DNA of 64,000 nucleotides from Pectobacterium zantedeschiae (GCF_004137795.1 NZ_NWTM01000001.1:620001-684000); one strand, 5' to 3'; positions 10,301-21,065 are shown, counted from the first letter of the stretch. Made by a program: numbers and translations. The notes: generated from the letters alone by a model not told the origin.

Positions 10301-10435
10301 TCCTGGCAGCAGGTGTTGCAGAAATTACCGCAGAAACGCTGCCTGACCACAGGTTATTCGTGCCGTAGCCAGGTAAAACGCATGGAAGGCCGTGCATTAC
10401 GCCATCCGCTACAGGCCCTACTGGAGATTCTCTGA
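7382..10435 (+). CDS. ydiJ: FAD-linked/4Fe-4S oxidoreductase YdiJ (D-2-hydroxyglutarate dehydrogenase)
   Basis: Large fused flavin and iron-sulphur dehydrogenase; E. coli YdiJ has been assigned as a D-2-hydroxyglutarate dehydrogenase. The N-terminal FAD-binding PCMH domain is marked by [12 protein letters not shown] (about residue 90). The FAD-oxidase C-terminal domain contains [13 protein letters not shown] and GEHGKG. Then come cysteine motifs [18 protein letters not shown] and [18 protein letters not shown] for Fe-S clusters, and [10 protein letters not shown] near the C-terminus, a cysteine-rich heterodisulfide-reductase-like motif. ATG 7382 gives 1017 residues beginning MIPQITQ, as in E. 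coli (1018); the ATG at 7358 adds eight residues. Its stop overlaps the menI start (TGATG), so the two are translationally coupled. Confidence 0.95.
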   Translation: MIPQITQSPGLVQPVLNFLEALKKNGFTGDTATNYADRLTMATDNSIYQLLPDAVVFPRSTADVAILSRLAGDARFSGLTFTPRGGGTGTNGQALNRGIVVDMSRYMNRILEINPEQGWVRVEAGVIKDQLNQYLKPYGYFFAPELSTSNRATLGGMINTDASGQGSLVYGKTSDHVLGLRAVLLGGEMLDTQAMPVELAEQLAEEDSPVGRIYHTVLHRCREQRALIIDKFPKLNRFLTGYDLRHVFSDDLRTFDLTRILTGAEGTLAFITEAKLDITPLPKSRRLVNIKYDSFNSALRNAPFMVEAKALSVETVDSKVLNLAREDIVWHSVSELITDVPNQEMLGLNIVEFAGDDEALINGQVESLCQRLDTLLATGEGGVIGYQTCNDLAGIERIYAMRKKAVGLLGNSKGQAKPIPFAEDTCVPPQHLADYIEEFRALLDSHNLTYGMFGHVDAGVLHVRPALDMCDPQQEMLMKQLSDQIVALTAKYGGLLWGEHGKGFRAEYSPEFFGPELYAELRRIKAAFDPDNRLNPGKICAPLDVDAPMMKVDAVKRGTFDRTIPLTVRTAFRGAMECNGNGLCFNFDARSPMCPSMKISGNRIHSPKGRATLVREWLRLLAEQGVDPVALENALPQQKLSLRAFIQKTRNSWQAKQGDYDFSHEVKEAMSGCLACKACSTQCPIKIDVPGFRSRFLQLYHTRYLRPVRDYLVAGVESYAPLMARSPKTFNFFLKMPLLNNLSRSQIGMVDLPLLSSPSLRQQFAGHSGVNTTLEQLEALSEHARQQYVLIVQDPFTSYYDAQVVADFVHLIEKLKLKPVLLPFSPNGKAQHIKGFLQRFAKTASKTADFLNRVAKLGMPMVGVDPALVLCYRDEYREILGEKRGDFQVQLVHEWLVTALADSAPQPAIGESWYLLGHCTETTALPISTKQWADIFARFGAKLENISVGCCGMAGTYGHETKNLANSQGIYALSWQQVLQKLPQKRCLTTGYSCRSQVKRMEGRALRHPLQALLEIL

Positions 10436-10851
10436 TGCTATGGAAACGACAGATTACGCTTGAGCAGCTTAATCAACAGAGCCAGGCATGTATGGTTGGT
10501 CATATAGGGATTCGTTATACCGGCCTTACGGAGGATTCTCTGGAAGCGGTGATGCCAGTCGATTCACGCACGCGCCAGCCGTTTGGTTTACTGCACGGCG
10601 GCGCTTCCGTCGTGCTGGCTGAATCGCTGGGTTCCGTCGCGGGCTATCTGTGTTCTGAAGGCGAGCAGCAGGTGGTAGGACTGGAGATCAATGCCAATCA
10701 CCTGCGCGCCGTGCGTGAGGGTGAAGTGCGGGGAGTATGCCGTGCGCTTCACGTTGGTCGCAGTAGCCAGGTGTGGCAGATTGAGATTTTTGATAATCAG
10801 AATCGTCTGTGCTGCATTTCTCGTCTGACGACATCGGTGCTTACGCCGTAA
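10435..10851 (+). CDS. menI: 1,4-dihydroxy-2-naphthoyl-CoA hydrolase (hotdog thioesterase)
   Basis: Hydrolyses DHNA-CoA to free DHNA in menaquinone synthesis; also known as YdiI. The 138-residue single hotdog-fold protein shows the 4HBT motif [17 protein letters not shown] at about residues 45-61, where the glutamate of AES is the expected catalytic base, and [15 protein letters not shown]. It overlaps the ydiJ stop codon by one base. Menaquinone is the electron carrier for the nap and nrf systems elsewhere in this window, but the linkage is simply the conserved enterobacterial order. Confidence 0.94.
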   Translation: MLWKRQITLEQLNQQSQACMVGHIGIRYTGLTEDSLEAVMPVDSRTRQPFGLLHGGASVVLAESLGSVAGYLCSEGEQQVVGLEINANHLRAVREGEVRGVCRALHVGRSSQVWQIEIFDNQNRLCCISRLTTSVLTP

Positions 10852-10863
10852 ACATAAAGCACT

Positions 10864-10890
10864 GAACCAGACTGCTGGCGGGTCTGGTTC
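10864..10890 (+). terminator. rho-independent terminator after menI
   Basis: Perfect 9-bp stem GAACCAGAC/GTCTGGTTC with an 8-9 nt loop, 12 nt after the menI stop, followed by a T-rich stretch. Confidence 0.7.
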
Positions 10891-10938
10891 GGTTATTCTT
10901 TAGAAATCGATCGTTCTTTAGGATAAATCGATAGTTCT

Positions 10939-11340
10939 TCAGGGGAGGAAAGGCACGCGCTTAACGAAGTCCGTCTGAAAGGCGGTCGCTTTATCCCATG
11001 AGCCTTGCATGCTTAACTGATGGCAAATCGACTTCAGCGTGTTACGGGCAAAGTAGTAGCTTTGCACTCGAAAGAGGTGGCAACGCCCTTCATTATTGAT
11101 TTCTTTAATCAACCGATTGTGTAATTTGACCAGTGCGTGCAGATAACTGTCGTCGTCGCCATTTTTCAGACAGAGTTCAACCATGTCCATACAGGCGTTA
11201 TGGAAGCGACGTAAATGATCAATATTGCTTCCCGGACGGTTCAGGCGGGCTTCCGCCATATAGAAATCAACAGTGGCATCGCGAATCTGAAATTTATATT
11301 CGTCAATCTGGTGGTGCAGCCAGGCATTCACGGAAAGCAT
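10939..11340 (-). CDS. small protein of unknown function behind a Fur box
   Basis: 133 residues, starting MLSVNAWLHHQIDEYKF, no signal peptide or membrane segment, rich in His, Arg and Asn, mostly helical in appearance. I do not recognise the family. Four cysteines are scattered without a CxxC pattern. An ATG at 11340 follows CAGGAT at 8 nt. A strong Fur-box-like sequence lies about 20 bp before the start, so iron repression is likely. It is divergent from sufABCDSE, an Fe-S assembly operon also induced by iron starvation, and convergent with ydiJ-menI. The position is where E. coli carries ydiH, but the sequence is unrelated to YdiH as I recall it. Confidence 0.75.
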   Translation of the reverse strand: MLSVNAWLHHQIDEYKFQIRDATVDFYMAEARLNRPGSNIDHLRRFHNACMDMVELCLKNGDDDSYLHALVKLHNRLIKEINNEGRCHLFRVQSYYFARNTLKSICHQLSMQGSWDKATAFQTDFVKRVPFLP

Positions 11341-11358
11341 GGTTATCGATCCTGAATA

Positions 11359-11377
11359 TTAAATGATAATCATTATC
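11359..11377 (-). promoter_or_regulatory. Fur box
   Basis: The 19-base window contains ATGATAATCATTATC and matches the classical consensus GATAATGATAATCATTATC at 16 of 19 positions. It lies 19-37 bp upstream of the start of the minus-strand 133-residue gene and could overlap its promoter. Confidence 0.8.
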
Positions 11378-11380
11378 ATA

Positions 11381-11765
11381 TTGATAAAAAAGGCCACGAT
11401 CAATGGGCAAAACGTGCTTTAACGTCAAAAGTACGATCGGAAATCACATAAATCTTCATATACCTTCCCTGTTTTATAAATAGGTATCACCGATAAATGT
11501 TATAATAATGATAACGAGATGATATTTTTTATTTGACTGTAAGTGGCATGGTGGTAAAGGTAATTTCTTTATTATCAATCTCTTAATTGAAATCTTACCG
11601 CGTTGTTTGGCGTGTTCAAGACGTGTAAAATGAGGCTATTAGCTCGCTAAAAAACCAAATGTTACGAATAGCCCTGCGAAACAAGAGGTTGAAGCTAGTT
11701 TCATAATCACTAACATTAGGGGAAACCAGCCTAAAACTGGTACCACACGTAATGAGGTATTCCAT
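11381..11765 (+). promoter_or_regulatory. suf operon control region
   Basis: AT-rich 385-bp leader of sufA. It contains ATAATGATAAC at about 11505, a good half of a Fur box (about 11 of 19 positions overall). In E. coli the suf promoter is controlled by Fur, IscR and OxyR with IHF; I could not place IscR or OxyR sites here by eye. TGAGG precedes the sufA ATG. Confidence 0.45.
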
Positions 11766-12137
11766 ATGCAAGCGGAAAATGTAGGGACATTTTCACTGGA
11801 TGAAAATGTCTGGCAAGGACTGACGCTGACCGATAGCGCCGTGAAGCAGATTAAGAATCTGATGAAGCAGGATGAAGCCGTGCAAGGACTGCGGCTTGGC
11901 GTTAAACAATCAGGCTGTGCCGGGTTTGGCTATGTGCTGGATCTGGTGCAGGAATTTGAAACCGACGATCTGATATTCGAACGTGATGGCGCAAAACTGT
12001 ATGTCCCACTGAAAGCGATGCCTTTCATTGACGGCACAGAACTTGATTTCGTCCGTGAAGGGCTGAATCAGATATTCAAGTTTAATAATCCCAGAGCGCA
12101 GCATGCTTGTGGATGTGGCGAAAGCTTTGGCATTTAA
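11766..12137 (+). CDS. sufA: Fe-S cluster carrier/scaffold SufA
   Basis: A-type carrier that receives Fe-S clusters from the SufBCD scaffold and passes them to apo-proteins. The 123-residue HesB/IscA-family protein has the three conserved cysteines in KQSGCAGFGY (about residue 50) and the C-terminal HACGCGESF. It is the first gene of the sufABCDSE operon, used under iron starvation and oxidative stress. ATG 11766 follows TGAGG; length agrees with E. coli SufA (122). Confidence 0.97.
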   Translation: MQAENVGTFSLDENVWQGLTLTDSAVKQIKNLMKQDEAVQGLRLGVKQSGCAGFGYVLDLVQEFETDDLIFERDGAKLYVPLKAMPFIDGTELDFVREGLNQIFKFNNPRAQHACGCGESFGI

Positions 12138-12150
12138 GTGATGAAAAATT

Positions 12151-13650
12151 ATGGCACGTAGCACGGTAGATGTACCTGATGATGTCCAGATCTGGATGGG
12201 TGATGGACGCTATAAAGAAGGTTTCTTCACGCAGTTGGAAACCGATGAACTGGCGCACGGCATCAATGAAGACGTCGTACGCGCGATCTCGGCGAAGCGT
12301 AATGAACCTGAGTGGATGCTGGAATTCCGTCTGAACGCCTATAAAGCGTGGCTGGAGATGGAAGAACCGCATTGGCTGAAAGCCCATTACGAGAAACTCG
12401 ACTATCAGGACTATAGCTATTATTCCGCGCCTTCCTGCGGTAACTGCGACGACAGCTGTGGCTCTGAGCCCGGCGCCAAGCAGCAATCCGGGATTACTGA
12501 CGTGAATAATTACCTGACCAGCGAAGTGGAGAATGCTTTTAATCAATTGGGCGTTCCCGTTCGTGAAGGTCAGAAAGTCGCGGTCGATGCTATTTTCGAC
12601 TCGGTATCCGTTGCGACCACGTATCGGCATGAGCTGGCTGAAAAAGGCATTATCTTCTGTTCATTCAGCGAAGCGATTCAGGAACACCCCGACTTGGTGC
12701 GTCAGTATCTCGGCACCGTTGTACCGGCGAATGACAACTTCTTTGCGGCGCTGAACTCAGCAGTCGCGTCTGACGGCACGTTTGTTTATATCCCGAAAGG
12801 CGTGCGCTGCCCGATGGAACTGTCGACGTATTTCCGTATCAATGCGGCAAAAACCGGTCAGTTCGAGCGTACGATTCTGATCGCTGATGACGACAGCTAC
12901 GTCAGCTATATCGAGGGCTGTTCTGCTCCTGTTCGTGACACCTATCAGCTGCACGCCGCGGTGGTGGAAGTCATCATCAACAAGAATGCCGAAGTGAAAT
13001 ACTCTACGGTGCAGAACTGGTTCTCCGGTAAAGATGACGCCGAAGGCGGAATTCTGAACTTCGTGACCAAGCGCGCGCTGTGTGCGGGTGAGCATTCGAA
13101 AATGTCATGGACGCAGTCAGAAACCGGTTCGGCGATCACCTGGAAATACCCGAGCGTCATTCTGCGCGGTGACTATTCCGTGGGTGAATTCTTCTCTGTT
13201 GCCTTGACCAACGGTCGTCAGCAGGCAGATACCGGCACCAAGATGATTCACATCGGTAAAAACACCCGTTCGACCATCATCTCTAAAGGGATTTCTGCCG
13301 GGCGCAGCGAGAACACCTATCGCGGTCTGGTGAAGATCATGCCAAGCGCGGCCAACGCTCGTAACTTCACCCAGTGTGATTCCATGCTGATCGGCAGCGA
13401 GTGCGGTGCGCACACTTTCCCATACGTGGAAGTGCGCAACAATACTGCGCAGTTGGAGCATGAAGCAACGACCTCGAAAATTGGTGAAGACCAACTGTTC
13501 TACTGTCTGCAACGCGGTATCAGCGAAGATGACGCTATCTCGATGATTGTGAACGGATTCTGTAAGGATGTCTTCTCTGAATTGCCGCTGGAATTCGCGG
13601 TAGAAGCACAAAAGTTACTGGCGATTAGCCTGGAACACAGCGTGGGTTAA
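12151..13650 (+). CDS. sufB: Fe-S cluster scaffold SufB
   Basis: Core scaffold subunit of the SufBC2D complex on which new clusters form from sulphur delivered by SufE. 499 residues, close to the E. coli length of 495. The N-terminal CGNCDDSCG motif, the beta-helix core, and the C-terminal conserved block with [13 protein letters not shown] and [20 protein letters not shown] are visible. SufB shares the C-terminal SUF_FeS assembly domain with SufD two genes downstream. It starts 13 bp after sufA; the ribosome-binding site before ATG 12151 is weak, suggesting coupling to sufA. Confidence 0.97.
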   Translation: MARSTVDVPDDVQIWMGDGRYKEGFFTQLETDELAHGINEDVVRAISAKRNEPEWMLEFRLNAYKAWLEMEEPHWLKAHYEKLDYQDYSYYSAPSCGNCDDSCGSEPGAKQQSGITDVNNYLTSEVENAFNQLGVPVREGQKVAVDAIFDSVSVATTYRHELAEKGIIFCSFSEAIQEHPDLVRQYLGTVVPANDNFFAALNSAVASDGTFVYIPKGVRCPMELSTYFRINAAKTGQFERTILIADDDSYVSYIEGCSAPVRDTYQLHAAVVEVIINKNAEVKYSTVQNWFSGKDDAEGGILNFVTKRALCAGEHSKMSWTQSETGSAITWKYPSVILRGDYSVGEFFSVALTNGRQQADTGTKMIHIGKNTRSTIISKGISAGRSENTYRGLVKIMPSAANARNFTQCDSMLIGSECGAHTFPYVEVRNNTAQLEHEATTSKIGEDQLFYCLQRGISEDDAISMIVNGFCKDVFSELPLEFAVEAQKLLAISLEHSVG

Positions 13651-13747
13651 TTCGGCGGTTACCGGGATTTTCACTGACGAATAATGAGAATCATCGGTCC
13701 CGGAATTCATTAAGCGCTCACTACATTGAGCGTTGGAAGGAATAAGC

Positions 13748-14494
13748 ATGTTAAGCATCGAAAATTTAAAAGTCAGCGTAGAAGGCAAAGAGATCATCAA
13801 AGGGCTTAATCTCACCATTAAGCCAGGTGAAGTTCACGCGATTATGGGCCCGAATGGCTCAGGAAAAAGTACGCTCTCCGCGACGCTGGCTGGACGTGAA
13901 GAATATGAAGTGACCGACGGTTCGGTGAGCTTCAAAGGGAAGGATTTGTTAGAACTGTCCCCAGAAGATCGGGCGGGTGAAGGCGTCTTTATGGCGTTTC
14001 AGTATCCGGTCGAGATCCCGGGCGTGAGCAACCAGTTCTTCCTGCAAACCTCCGTTAACGCGGTGCGTAAATACCGCGAGCAGGAACCGCTGGATCGCTT
14101 TGACTTCGCCGACTTTATCGAAGAAAAGATTAAACTGCTGAATATGCCAGAAGACTTGTTGACTCGCTCGGTCAACGTAGGTTTCTCCGGCGGTGAGAAA
14201 AAGCGTAACGATATTCTGCAAATGGCGGCGCTGGAACCGGATCTGTGCATTTTGGATGAGACTGACTCTGGGTTGGATATTGACGCACTGAAAATCGTTT
14301 CTAACGGCGTTAACTCTCTACGCGACGGCAAACGCTCGTTCATCATTGTCACGCACTACCAGCGTATTCTCGATTACATCAAACCGGATCACGTACACGT
14401 TCTGTATCAAGGGCGCATTGTGAAATCCGGTGATTTCTCGCTGGTGAAACAGTTGGAGGAGCAAGGCTATGGCTGGCTTACCGACGGACAATAA
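13748..14494 (+). CDS. sufC: SufC ATPase of the SufBCD complex
   Basis: Cytoplasmic ABC-type ATPase that drives conformational change of SufB-SufD during cluster assembly. Walker A is GPNGSGKST at about residue 34; the signature is VGFSGGEKKRNDI; Walker B is CILDETDSGLD, followed by the H-loop THYQR. I chose ATG 13748, preceded by GGAAGGAATAAGC, giving 248 residues as in E. coli; an in-frame start 15 bp upstream is unlikely. An approximately 100-bp gap separates it from sufB, and its 3' end overlaps sufD by 26 bp. Confidence 0.97.
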   Translation: MLSIENLKVSVEGKEIIKGLNLTIKPGEVHAIMGPNGSGKSTLSATLAGREEYEVTDGSVSFKGKDLLELSPEDRAGEGVFMAFQYPVEIPGVSNQFFLQTSVNAVRKYREQEPLDRFDFADFIEEKIKLLNMPEDLLTRSVNVGFSGGEKKRNDILQMAALEPDLCILDETDSGLDIDALKIVSNGVNSLRDGKRSFIIVTHYQRILDYIKPDHVHVLYQGRIVKSGDFSLVKQLEEQGYGWLTDGQ

Positions 14495-15800
14495 TGTGAC
14501 GACTAAAACCGGTATCGCACAGAAACAAGAACAGGCGCTGCAACAATGGCATGGCCTGTTTGAACGCGATGCGTCGCGTCGTTCTGAAGATGCAAACCAA
14601 CATTGGCAGGATGTGGTGCGTCTTGGCTTACCGCACCGTAAGCATGAGCACTGGAAATACACGCCGCTGGATGGCTTGCTGAGCAACGAATTTGTCGCAC
14701 CTCAGGCACCGTCTATCGATCGTGCTACGGTAGACGCATTGGCACTGGCGGTAGATAGCTGGCGTCTGGTATTTGTGGATGGCGTATTCAATGCTGAACT
14801 CAGCGACAGTGCCTGGGGACCGTATCAGGTTGACGTACAGGTGTCGCGTGCGCATGGCGTGCTGCCTGCGGCGATCCAGTCCGAAGTGTTCCTGCATCTG
14901 ACCGAAAGTCTGGCTAGTTCGAGTACGTTGATTCGTCTGTCTGCGGGGCAGCAAGCGGAAAAACCGCTTTACCTGTTACACGTCAGCAGCAGCCAAGCTG
15001 CGGCGTTGAACACGGTTCACCATCGTCATCATCTGAACGTTGAGCGTGGCGCGAGTGCAGAGATTATCGAGCACTACATCAGTCTGGACGAGCATGCTCA
15101 CTTTACCGGCGCACGCCTGACGGTGAATGCGGCGGAAAATAGTCAGGTTAGCCACTATAAGCTGGCGTTTGAAGCGGCGGCGAGCTACCACTTCGCGCAC
15201 AACGATCTGGTTCTGGCTCGTGATGCTCGGGTTCGTAGCCACAGCTTCCTGCTGGGAGCAGGGCTGACGCGTCACCACACCAGTGCCCAGTTAAACGGTG
15301 AAGGGACGAATCTGTCCATGAACAGCCTGATTCTGCCTGTTGGCAGCGAAGTGTGTGATACGCGAACGTATCTGGAACACAATCAGGGCTACGGCGAAAG
15401 CCGTCAGCTGCATAAAGTCATCGTCAACGATCGCGCCCGTGCGGTGTTTAACGGCATGATCAAGGTTGCGCCGCATGCGCTGAAAACTGATGGACAGATG
15501 ACCAACAACAACCTGCTGCTGGGCCGACTGGCTGAGGTAGACACCAAGCCGCAGTTGGAAATCTATGCGGATGACGTGAAATGCAGCCACGGTGCCACTA
15601 TCGGCCGTATGGACGAAGAACAGCTGTTCTATCTGCGTTCCCGCGGTATTACACAGCAGGATGCGCAACAGATGATCATATTCGCTTTCGCGGCGGAAGT
15701 CACTGAAGCAATTGAAAACGAGTCTCTGCGAGATGTGGTTCTGGAACGTATCGCGCAGCGTTTACCAAACGCGCTGGCGAATGCCGGCAAGGCGGTATGA
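14469..15800 (+). CDS. sufD: Fe-S cluster assembly protein SufD
   Basis: Paralogue and partner of SufB in the SufBC2D scaffold, needed for iron acquisition into the cluster. 443 residues, about 20 longer than E. coli SufD owing to an extended N-terminus ([17 protein letters not shown]). The early motif [14 protein letters not shown] and the C-terminal block [20 protein letters not shown] are typical. It starts inside the 3' end of sufC, and its stop is overlapped by the sufS start, showing tight translational coupling. Confidence 0.96.
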   Translation: MAGLPTDNNVTTKTGIAQKQEQALQQWHGLFERDASRRSEDANQHWQDVVRLGLPHRKHEHWKYTPLDGLLSNEFVAPQAPSIDRATVDALALAVDSWRLVFVDGVFNAELSDSAWGPYQVDVQVSRAHGVLPAAIQSEVFLHLTESLASSSTLIRLSAGQQAEKPLYLLHVSSSQAAALNTVHHRHHLNVERGASAEIIEHYISLDEHAHFTGARLTVNAAENSQVSHYKLAFEAAASYHFAHNDLVLARDARVRSHSFLLGAGLTRHHTSAQLNGEGTNLSMNSLILPVGSEVCDTRTYLEHNQGYGESRQLHKVIVNDRARAVFNGMIKVAPHALKTDGQMTNNNLLLGRLAEVDTKPQLEIYADDVKCSHGATIGRMDEEQLFYLRSRGITQQDAQQMIIFAFAAEVTEAIENESLRDVVLERIAQRLPNALANAGKAV

Positions 15801-17023
15801 TGAGTTATCCTATTGAGCGGGTTCGTGCCGATTTCCCAGTGCTGGCAAACGAGGTTAACGGCCAGCCGTTAGCCTATCTTGATAGCGCTGCGAGTGCGCA
15901 AAAGCCACAATCGGTTATTGAGCGTGAAGCCGAATTCTATCGCCATGAATACGCTGCTGTGCATCGCGGCATTCATACGCTGAGCGCGCAGGCGACCAGC
16001 GCGATGGAAGCCGTGCGCGAGCAGGTGGCATCCTTTATCAATGCTGCCTCAGTGGAAGAGATCGTCTTTGTACGCGGTACGACGGAGGCCATCAATCTGG
16101 TGGCTAACAGCTATGGCCGCACCTTCATCCAGCCGGGCGATAACCTGATCATTACCGAGATGGAGCACCACGCGAATATTGTTCCCTGGCAGATGCTGGC
16201 GGAAGCGCGTGGCGTTGAAGTCCGCGTGTTGCCGCTGGCTGAAGATGGTTCGCTGGATGTGGCGCAGCTTCCTGCTCTGTTGGATGAGCGCACGCGTTTG
16301 CTGGCGGTGACGCAGATATCTAACGTGCTGGGTACGCTGAACCCGGTGAAAGCGATGATTGCGCAGGCAAAAGCCGCTGGTGCGGTCGTATTAGTCGATG
16401 GGGCGCAGTCGATTATGCATCAGCCTGTCGACGTGCAGGATCTGGATTGCGATTTCTTTGTCTTTTCAGGACATAAGATCTACGGCCCTTCAGGCATTGG
16501 TGTGCTATACGGCAAACGTGACCTGCTTCAGGCTATGCCACCGTGGGAAGGCGGGGGGGCAATGATTCGTCAGGTTAGCCTGCGTACAGGTACGACCTAT
16601 GCCGATTCACCGTGGCGCTTTGAAGCAGGATCGCCTAACACTGGCGGTATCATGGGTTTAGGCGCTGCTCTAGATTATGTGACGGCTCTGGGGCGTGAAG
16701 AGATTCAGCGCTATGAATCTTCACTAATGCACTACGCGCTGGAAGCGCTAACGCAGGTGCCCGATCTGACCTTGTACGGTCCTGCTGAGCGTCACGGCGT
16801 CATTGCGTTTAACCTTGGGCAGCACCATGCCTATGATGTTGGAAGTTTCCTCGATCGGTACGGAATTGCGATTCGCACCGGCCACCATTGCGCGATGCCA
16901 CTAATGGAACACTATGGTGTTCCCAGTATGTGCCGCGCCTCGTTGGCCGTTTATACTACGCGCGAAGAAATTGACCGGCTGGTTGCCGGATTGCAACGTA
17001 TCCATCGATTGCTGGGCAGTTAA
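15797..17023 (+). CDS. sufS: cysteine desulfurase/selenocysteine lyase SufS
   Basis: Group II PLP-dependent cysteine desulfurase that liberates sulphur from cysteine as a persulfide and hands it to SufE. 408 residues. The PLP lysine is in [11 protein letters not shown] (about 226) and the catalytic cysteine in PSMCRASLA (about 365). HHANIVPW is the usual substrate-side motif. Start ATGATG at 15797 overlaps the sufD stop; either ATG is possible. Confidence 0.97.
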   Translation: MMSYPIERVRADFPVLANEVNGQPLAYLDSAASAQKPQSVIEREAEFYRHEYAAVHRGIHTLSAQATSAMEAVREQVASFINAASVEEIVFVRGTTEAINLVANSYGRTFIQPGDNLIITEMEHHANIVPWQMLAEARGVEVRVLPLAEDGSLDVAQLPALLDERTRLLAVTQISNVLGTLNPVKAMIAQAKAAGAVVLVDGAQSIMHQPVDVQDLDCDFFVFSGHKIYGPSGIGVLYGKRDLLQAMPPWEGGGAMIRQVSLRTGTTYADSPWRFEAGSPNTGGIMGLGAALDYVTALGREEIQRYESSLMHYALEALTQVPDLTLYGPAERHGVIAFNLGQHHAYDVGSFLDRYGIAIRTGHHCAMPLMEHYGVPSMCRASLAVYTTREEIDRLVAGLQRIHRLLGS

Positions 17024-17056
17024 GCGCCGCGCGCGAGCCTGTTCGGGGAGGAAACC

Positions 17057-17473
17057 ATGGCAAGTCTGCCAGAACCGCAGAAACTGGCGCGCAATTTTGC
17101 GCGCTGTAATGACTGGGAAGAAAAATATCTGTATGTCATCGAGTTAGGGGAGCGTCTTGACCCACTGCCCGATGAGTGGCGTAATCCCGATAACCTGATT
17201 TCGGGGTGCCAGAGTCAGGTATGGATTGTGACACAGCCTGACGAGCAGGGCATTATTACTCTGCATGGTGACAGTGATGCTGCCATTGTGAAAGGCCTGA
17301 TCGCGGTAGTTTTCAGCCTGTATCAGGGGCTGACAGCGCAGGAGATTGTTGAGCTGGATGTACGGCCGTTCTTTGAATCGCTGGCGTTGAATCAACACTT
17401 AACGCCATCCCGCTCTCAGGGGCTTGAGGCGATGCTGCGTGCCATTCGCGCGCATGCCGCTGCACTGCTTTAA
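17057..17473 (+). CDS. sufE: sulfur acceptor protein SufE
   Basis: Accepts the persulfide from SufS and carries it to SufB. 138 residues, the same as E. coli SufE. The acceptor cysteine is in [10 protein letters not shown] (about residue 51). A strong GGGGAGG site precedes ATG 17057. It is the last gene of the operon, followed by a strong terminator. Confidence 0.97.
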   Translation: MASLPEPQKLARNFARCNDWEEKYLYVIELGERLDPLPDEWRNPDNLISGCQSQVWIVTQPDEQGIITLHGDSDAAIVKGLIAVVFSLYQGLTAQEIVELDVRPFFESLALNQHLTPSRSQGLEAMLRAIRAHAAALL

Positions 17474-17501
17474 TTTTCTTCCCTGCTTTTATTGAGTAAA
17501 T

Positions 17502-17540
17502 AAAAAAGCGCTGTGACGGAAAACGTCCAGCGCTTTTTTT
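17502..17540 (+). terminator. rho-independent terminator of the suf operon
   Basis: Stem AAAAAAGCGCTG/CAGCGCTTTTTT around a loop of about 14 nt, ending in a run of seven T, 29 bp after the sufE stop. Confidence 0.9.
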
Positions 17541-17846
17541 AATTTACTGATTTTTAGCAGCGATACGTTATTGTTTTTCGGTTCATGTATTAACTCGCTG
17601 ATATTTCAGAATTCGTCCCGTATATTTATTTCCCGTTAAATTTTATCCTGACAGTGCTTTGTAAAGAATTGAATATCAATGCTTTGATTTTTAAATAAAA
17701 TATTCTTTTGTTACAACAATGCTAATATATACCCACGTTCGGTGGAGAGGCGCAGCAACTGCCGCACTGACACCAGATCAAGAGGTATAGCCGGATACTG
17801 CATTCTGGGCACACAACCAGATGTTATTGATTGTAGGGAATCTAAT
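17541..17846 (+). other. ldtE upstream region
   Basis: About 306 bp between the suf terminator and ldtE, with an AT-rich first half. The likely promoter is near GCTAATATATAC at about 17720. The leader (about 17740-17846) is unusually G+C-rich and contains GAGAGGCGCAGCAACTG, but I see no complete riboswitch fold. Confidence 0.4.
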
Positions 17847-18869
17847 ATGAAACGCGCGTTAACTTTACTTGGTATGGCCTTCGCGACATATCTGGCCAGC
17901 ACCGCCGCCAGAGCGACGGAATACCCGCTACCGCCACCAAATAGCCGACTTATCGGTGAGAACATCGCTTATACGGTCCCCAATGACGGTCGTCCACTGG
18001 AAGCTATTGCGGCGGATTTCAAGATTGGTTTACTGGGCATGTTGGAAGCAAACCCTGGTGCAGATCCTTACCTGCCGACACCGGGTTCTACTCTCACGAT
18101 CCCGACACAAATGCTGCTGCCGGATACCCCGCGTGAAGGGATTGTGGTCAATCTGGCGGAATTACGTCTCTACTACTACCCGAAAGGGAAAAATACCGTC
18201 ATCGTTTATCCGATTGGCATTGGTCAACTGGGGCGCAACACGCCACTCATGACGACCAGTGTGAGCGAGAAGCGTGAGAATCCAACCTGGACGCCAACTG
18301 CGAACATCCGTAAGCATTATCTCGAAGAGCAGGGCATTAAGCTCCCTGCTGTCGTTCCGGCTGGCCCGGATAACCCGATGGGATTACATGCATTGCGCCT
18401 GTCAGCACATGGCGGCGTTTATCTGCTGCATGGTACAAACGCGGACTTCGGCATCGGCATGCGTGTGAGCTCCGGCTGTATCCGTCTGCGCCCGGATGAC
18501 ATCAAGGCGCTGTTCGACACTGTGCCAGTAGGTACGCGAGTGCAGATTCTTAATGATGCGATTAAAACCTCCGTTGAACCGGACGGTAAGCGCTACGTTG
18601 AGGTGCATCAGCCTTTGTCGAAGACCGATAAGGATGACCCGCAGACCATGACGATTCCGTTGACGGCGAAGACGCAGAAATTTGTTAAGGACGCGGAGAC
18701 GGACAGTAAAGCCGTTGCTGCTGCGATTGTGCGCCGTTCCGGTATGCCAATTGTGGTTAGCGTAGGACAGGACATCAATACCTACCAACCACCCGTTGAG
18801 TCCTCTCCAGAAGCGCCTGAGCCTCATCAGGCTGCGCCAATTAGTGCTATCAACACTACCTCGCGTTAA
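17847..18869 (+). CDS. ldtE: L,D-transpeptidase LdtE (YnhG)
   Basis: Periplasmic L,D-transpeptidase of the ErfK/YbiS/YcfS/YnhG family; LdtE mainly forms meso-DAP to meso-DAP (3-3) cross-links in peptidoglycan. 340 residues from ATG 17847, which follows GTAGGGAA. A signal peptide ends near ARATEYP, a LysM-like segment follows (YTVPNDGRPLEAIAADFK), and the YkuD domain carries LHGTNADFGIGMRVSSGCI with the catalytic Cys and His. Its place between suf and lpp is the same as ynhG in E. coli. Assignment to LdtE rather than the Lpp-linking LdtA-C rests on that synteny. Confidence 0.92.
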   Translation: MKRALTLLGMAFATYLASTAARATEYPLPPPNSRLIGENIAYTVPNDGRPLEAIAADFKIGLLGMLEANPGADPYLPTPGSTLTIPTQMLLPDTPREGIVVNLAELRLYYYPKGKNTVIVYPIGIGQLGRNTPLMTTSVSEKRENPTWTPTANIRKHYLEEQGIKLPAVVPAGPDNPMGLHALRLSAHGGVYLLHGTNADFGIGMRVSSGCIRLRPDDIKALFDTVPVGTRVQILNDAIKTSVEPDGKRYVEVHQPLSKTDKDDPQTMTIPLTAKTQKFVKDAETDSKAVAAAIVRRSGMPIVVSVGQDINTYQPPVESSPEAPEPHQAAPISAINTTSR

Positions 18870-19052
18870 TCATGAAATAATCTGGCCAGGTGCGTCTTAG
18901 GCGCATCTGTGCTGGTTCAGCGATCGAGTGGAAGGATAGTGACAGCAGACAACGTAGCAAAGGGATGAAAGCGAAGGTCGATGGAGCAGAACTGCTGATA
19001 GAACAAGACGAGTGATAACACGGTTGATACAACGAGTTATTGATAAAAAAGC

Positions 19053-19084
19053 AAAAAAAATGGCGCACACTGTGCGCCATTTTC
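19053..19084 (-). terminator. terminator of lpp
   Basis: On the minus strand AAAATGGCGCACA-GTGTGCGCCATTTT followed by an A/T run, starting about 20 bp after the lpp stop; near-perfect 12-bp stem, bidirectional in appearance. Confidence 0.85.
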
Positions 19085-19102
19085 ACTACTTAACCAGTTC
19101 GA

Positions 19103-19395
<293 letters not shown>

Positions 19396-19607
19396 ACTTT
19401 TTTCTAATGAGAATAAATTTTTGATGAGAACATGCTTAATTTTGATCGTTCGCTCAAAGAAACAGCGAGTTTTACATAATCATTAAAAAAGTAAGGAAAA
19501 CAGCGCTATTTTTATCGGATAACTCTGAGGTTTTAGGCTATTAAAATGGCGTGTTAAGTAAACGCATTAATTAGGTTATCGCGCTGTAGAAAGTCGTTTC
19601 AGAATAT

Positions 19608-19634
19608 AAAAAAAGCGCCATTAAGGCGCTTTTT
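19608..19634 (-). terminator. terminator of pykF
   Basis: AAAAAGCGCC-attaa-GGCGCTTTTT, about 20 bp beyond the pykF stop; short G+C stem flanked by A and T runs, usable in both directions. Confidence 0.8.
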
Positions 19635-19652
19635 ACCGATCTGAACTTAGGA

Positions 19653-21065
19653 TCAGAGGCGGTGTACGGAAGCGGTATTGGTTGTGCCGCTGGAAACCAG
19701 AGCACCAGATACCATCACCACAACATCACCTGCTTGCGCATGACCGGTCTTCAGCGCCGCTTCTTTACCAATGCGGTAGAAATCATCGGTAGAGGCGATC
19801 TCTTTCACCAGCTGCGTATCAATGCCTTTGCTCAGCAGAAGCTGACGTGCGGTGACGTCGTTCGTCGTCAGCGCCAGAATGCGGGCATTCGGGAAGTATT
19901 TACGGATAGATTTAGCTGACTTGCCGCCGCTGGTTGCAACGACAATCAGCGGTGCATCCAGTTTTTCTGCGGTTTCTACCGCACCACGGCAGACGGCTTC
20001 AGTGATACGCAGTATTCCTGGCGTCTTGATGGTATCCAGACGGCTTTTCATCACGGAATCGGTGCGCTGACAGATCGTCGCCATAATGGTAACGGATTCC
20101 AGCGGATATTTACCTTTCGCACTTTCGCCAGACAGCATAACAGCATCGGTACCGTCGATGATGGCGTTAGCTACGTCACCCGCTTCGGCGCGGGTAGGGC
20201 GTGGGTTCTTGATCATGGAATCCAGCATTTGCGTCGCGGTGATAACCACTTTGCGTGCCAGGTTACATTTTTCGATCATCATTTTCTGTGCGAAGATCAC
20301 TTCTTCAACTGGGATCTCAACGCCCAGGTCGCCACGAGCAACCATGATACCGTCGGACGCTTCCAGAATTTCGTCGAAATTGTTCAGACCTTCCTGGTTT
20401 TCGATTTTGGAAATGATCTGAATGTGCTCGCCACCGTGTGCTTTCAGGTGAGCGCGAATTTCTTCAACATCGGAACGTTTACGAATGAAGGATGCTGCAA
20501 CGAAATCGACGCCTTGTTCGCAACCGAAAACCAGGTCGCGTTTGTCTTTTTCAGCCAGAGCAGGCAGTTGGATGGAAACGCCTGGCAGGTTAACGCCTTT
20601 ATTCTCACCCAGATCGCCATTGTTCAACACTTTACAAACAACGTCGTTACCGTTGATCGCGGTAACCTGCATACCGATCAAACCGTCATCAACCAGCACG
20701 GTGTTACCCACGCTGAGGTCTTCGGTGAACCCTGCGTAAGTGACTGCGACGCGATCTTTGTTACCCACGATGCTCTGATCGGTGGTGAACGTGAACGTTT
20801 GACCTGCAGTCAGCGTTACGTCAGCGCCGTTTTCCAGCTTCATGGTGCGGATTTCTGGGCCTTTGGTGTCAAGCAGAATAGCCGCTTGCTGGCCCGTTTT
20901 TTCCATGACGGCACGCAGGTTCTTGATGCGTTGACCATGTTCTGCGTAATCCCCGTGAGAGAAGTTCAGGCGCATAACATTCATGCCAGCAGACAGCAGG
21001 TTGCCAAGCATTTCTTCTGACTCTGTTTTCGGCCCGATGGTACAAACAATTTTTGTCTTTTTCAT
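19653..21065 (-). CDS. pykF: pyruvate kinase I (fructose 1,6-bisphosphate-activated)
   Basis: Transfers phosphate from PEP to ADP giving pyruvate and ATP, the last step of glycolysis. 470 residues from ATG 21065 ([16 protein letters not shown]), the length of E. coli PykF; a longer in-frame start at 21128 is not supported. Motifs: [31 protein letters not shown] with the catalytic lysine, [11 protein letters not shown], and the [20 protein letters not shown] helix. The C-terminal allosteric domain has [16 protein letters not shown] candidate Cra operator lies about 230 bp upstream. It stands back to back with lpp as in E. coli. It opposes ppsA functionally. Confidence 0.98.
   Translation of the reverse strand: MKKTKIVCTIGPKTESEEMLGNLLSAGMNVMRLNFSHGDYAEHGQRIKNLRAVMEKTGQQAAILLDTKGPEIRTMKLENGADVTLTAGQTFTFTTDQSIVGNKDRVAVTYAGFTEDLSVGNTVLVDDGLIGMQVTAINGNDVVCKVLNNGDLGENKGVNLPGVSIQLPALAEKDKRDLVFGCEQGVDFVAASFIRKRSDVEEIRAHLKAHGGEHIQIISKIENQEGLNNFDEILEASDGIMVARGDLGVEIPVEEVIFAQKMMIEKCNLARKVVITATQMLDSMIKNPRPTRAEAGDVANAIIDGTDAVMLSGESAKGKYPLESVTIMATICQRTDSVMKSRLDTIKTPGILRITEAVCRGAVETAEKLDAPLIVVATSGGKSAKSIRKYFPNARILALTTNDVTARQLLLSKGIDTQLVKEIASTDDFYRIGKEAALKTGHAQAGDVVVMVSGALVSSGTTNTASVHRL

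Noticed and set aside
17743..17846. Possible lysine-riboswitch-like leader of ldtE (GAGAGGCGCAGC)
   Set aside because: Only the first short motif is present; the other conserved helices of the L-box are missing and the leader is too short.
20229..21020. 263-codon ORF antisense to pykF
   Set aside because: Shadow of a highly conserved gene with biased codons; the composition is that expected of the antisense frame.
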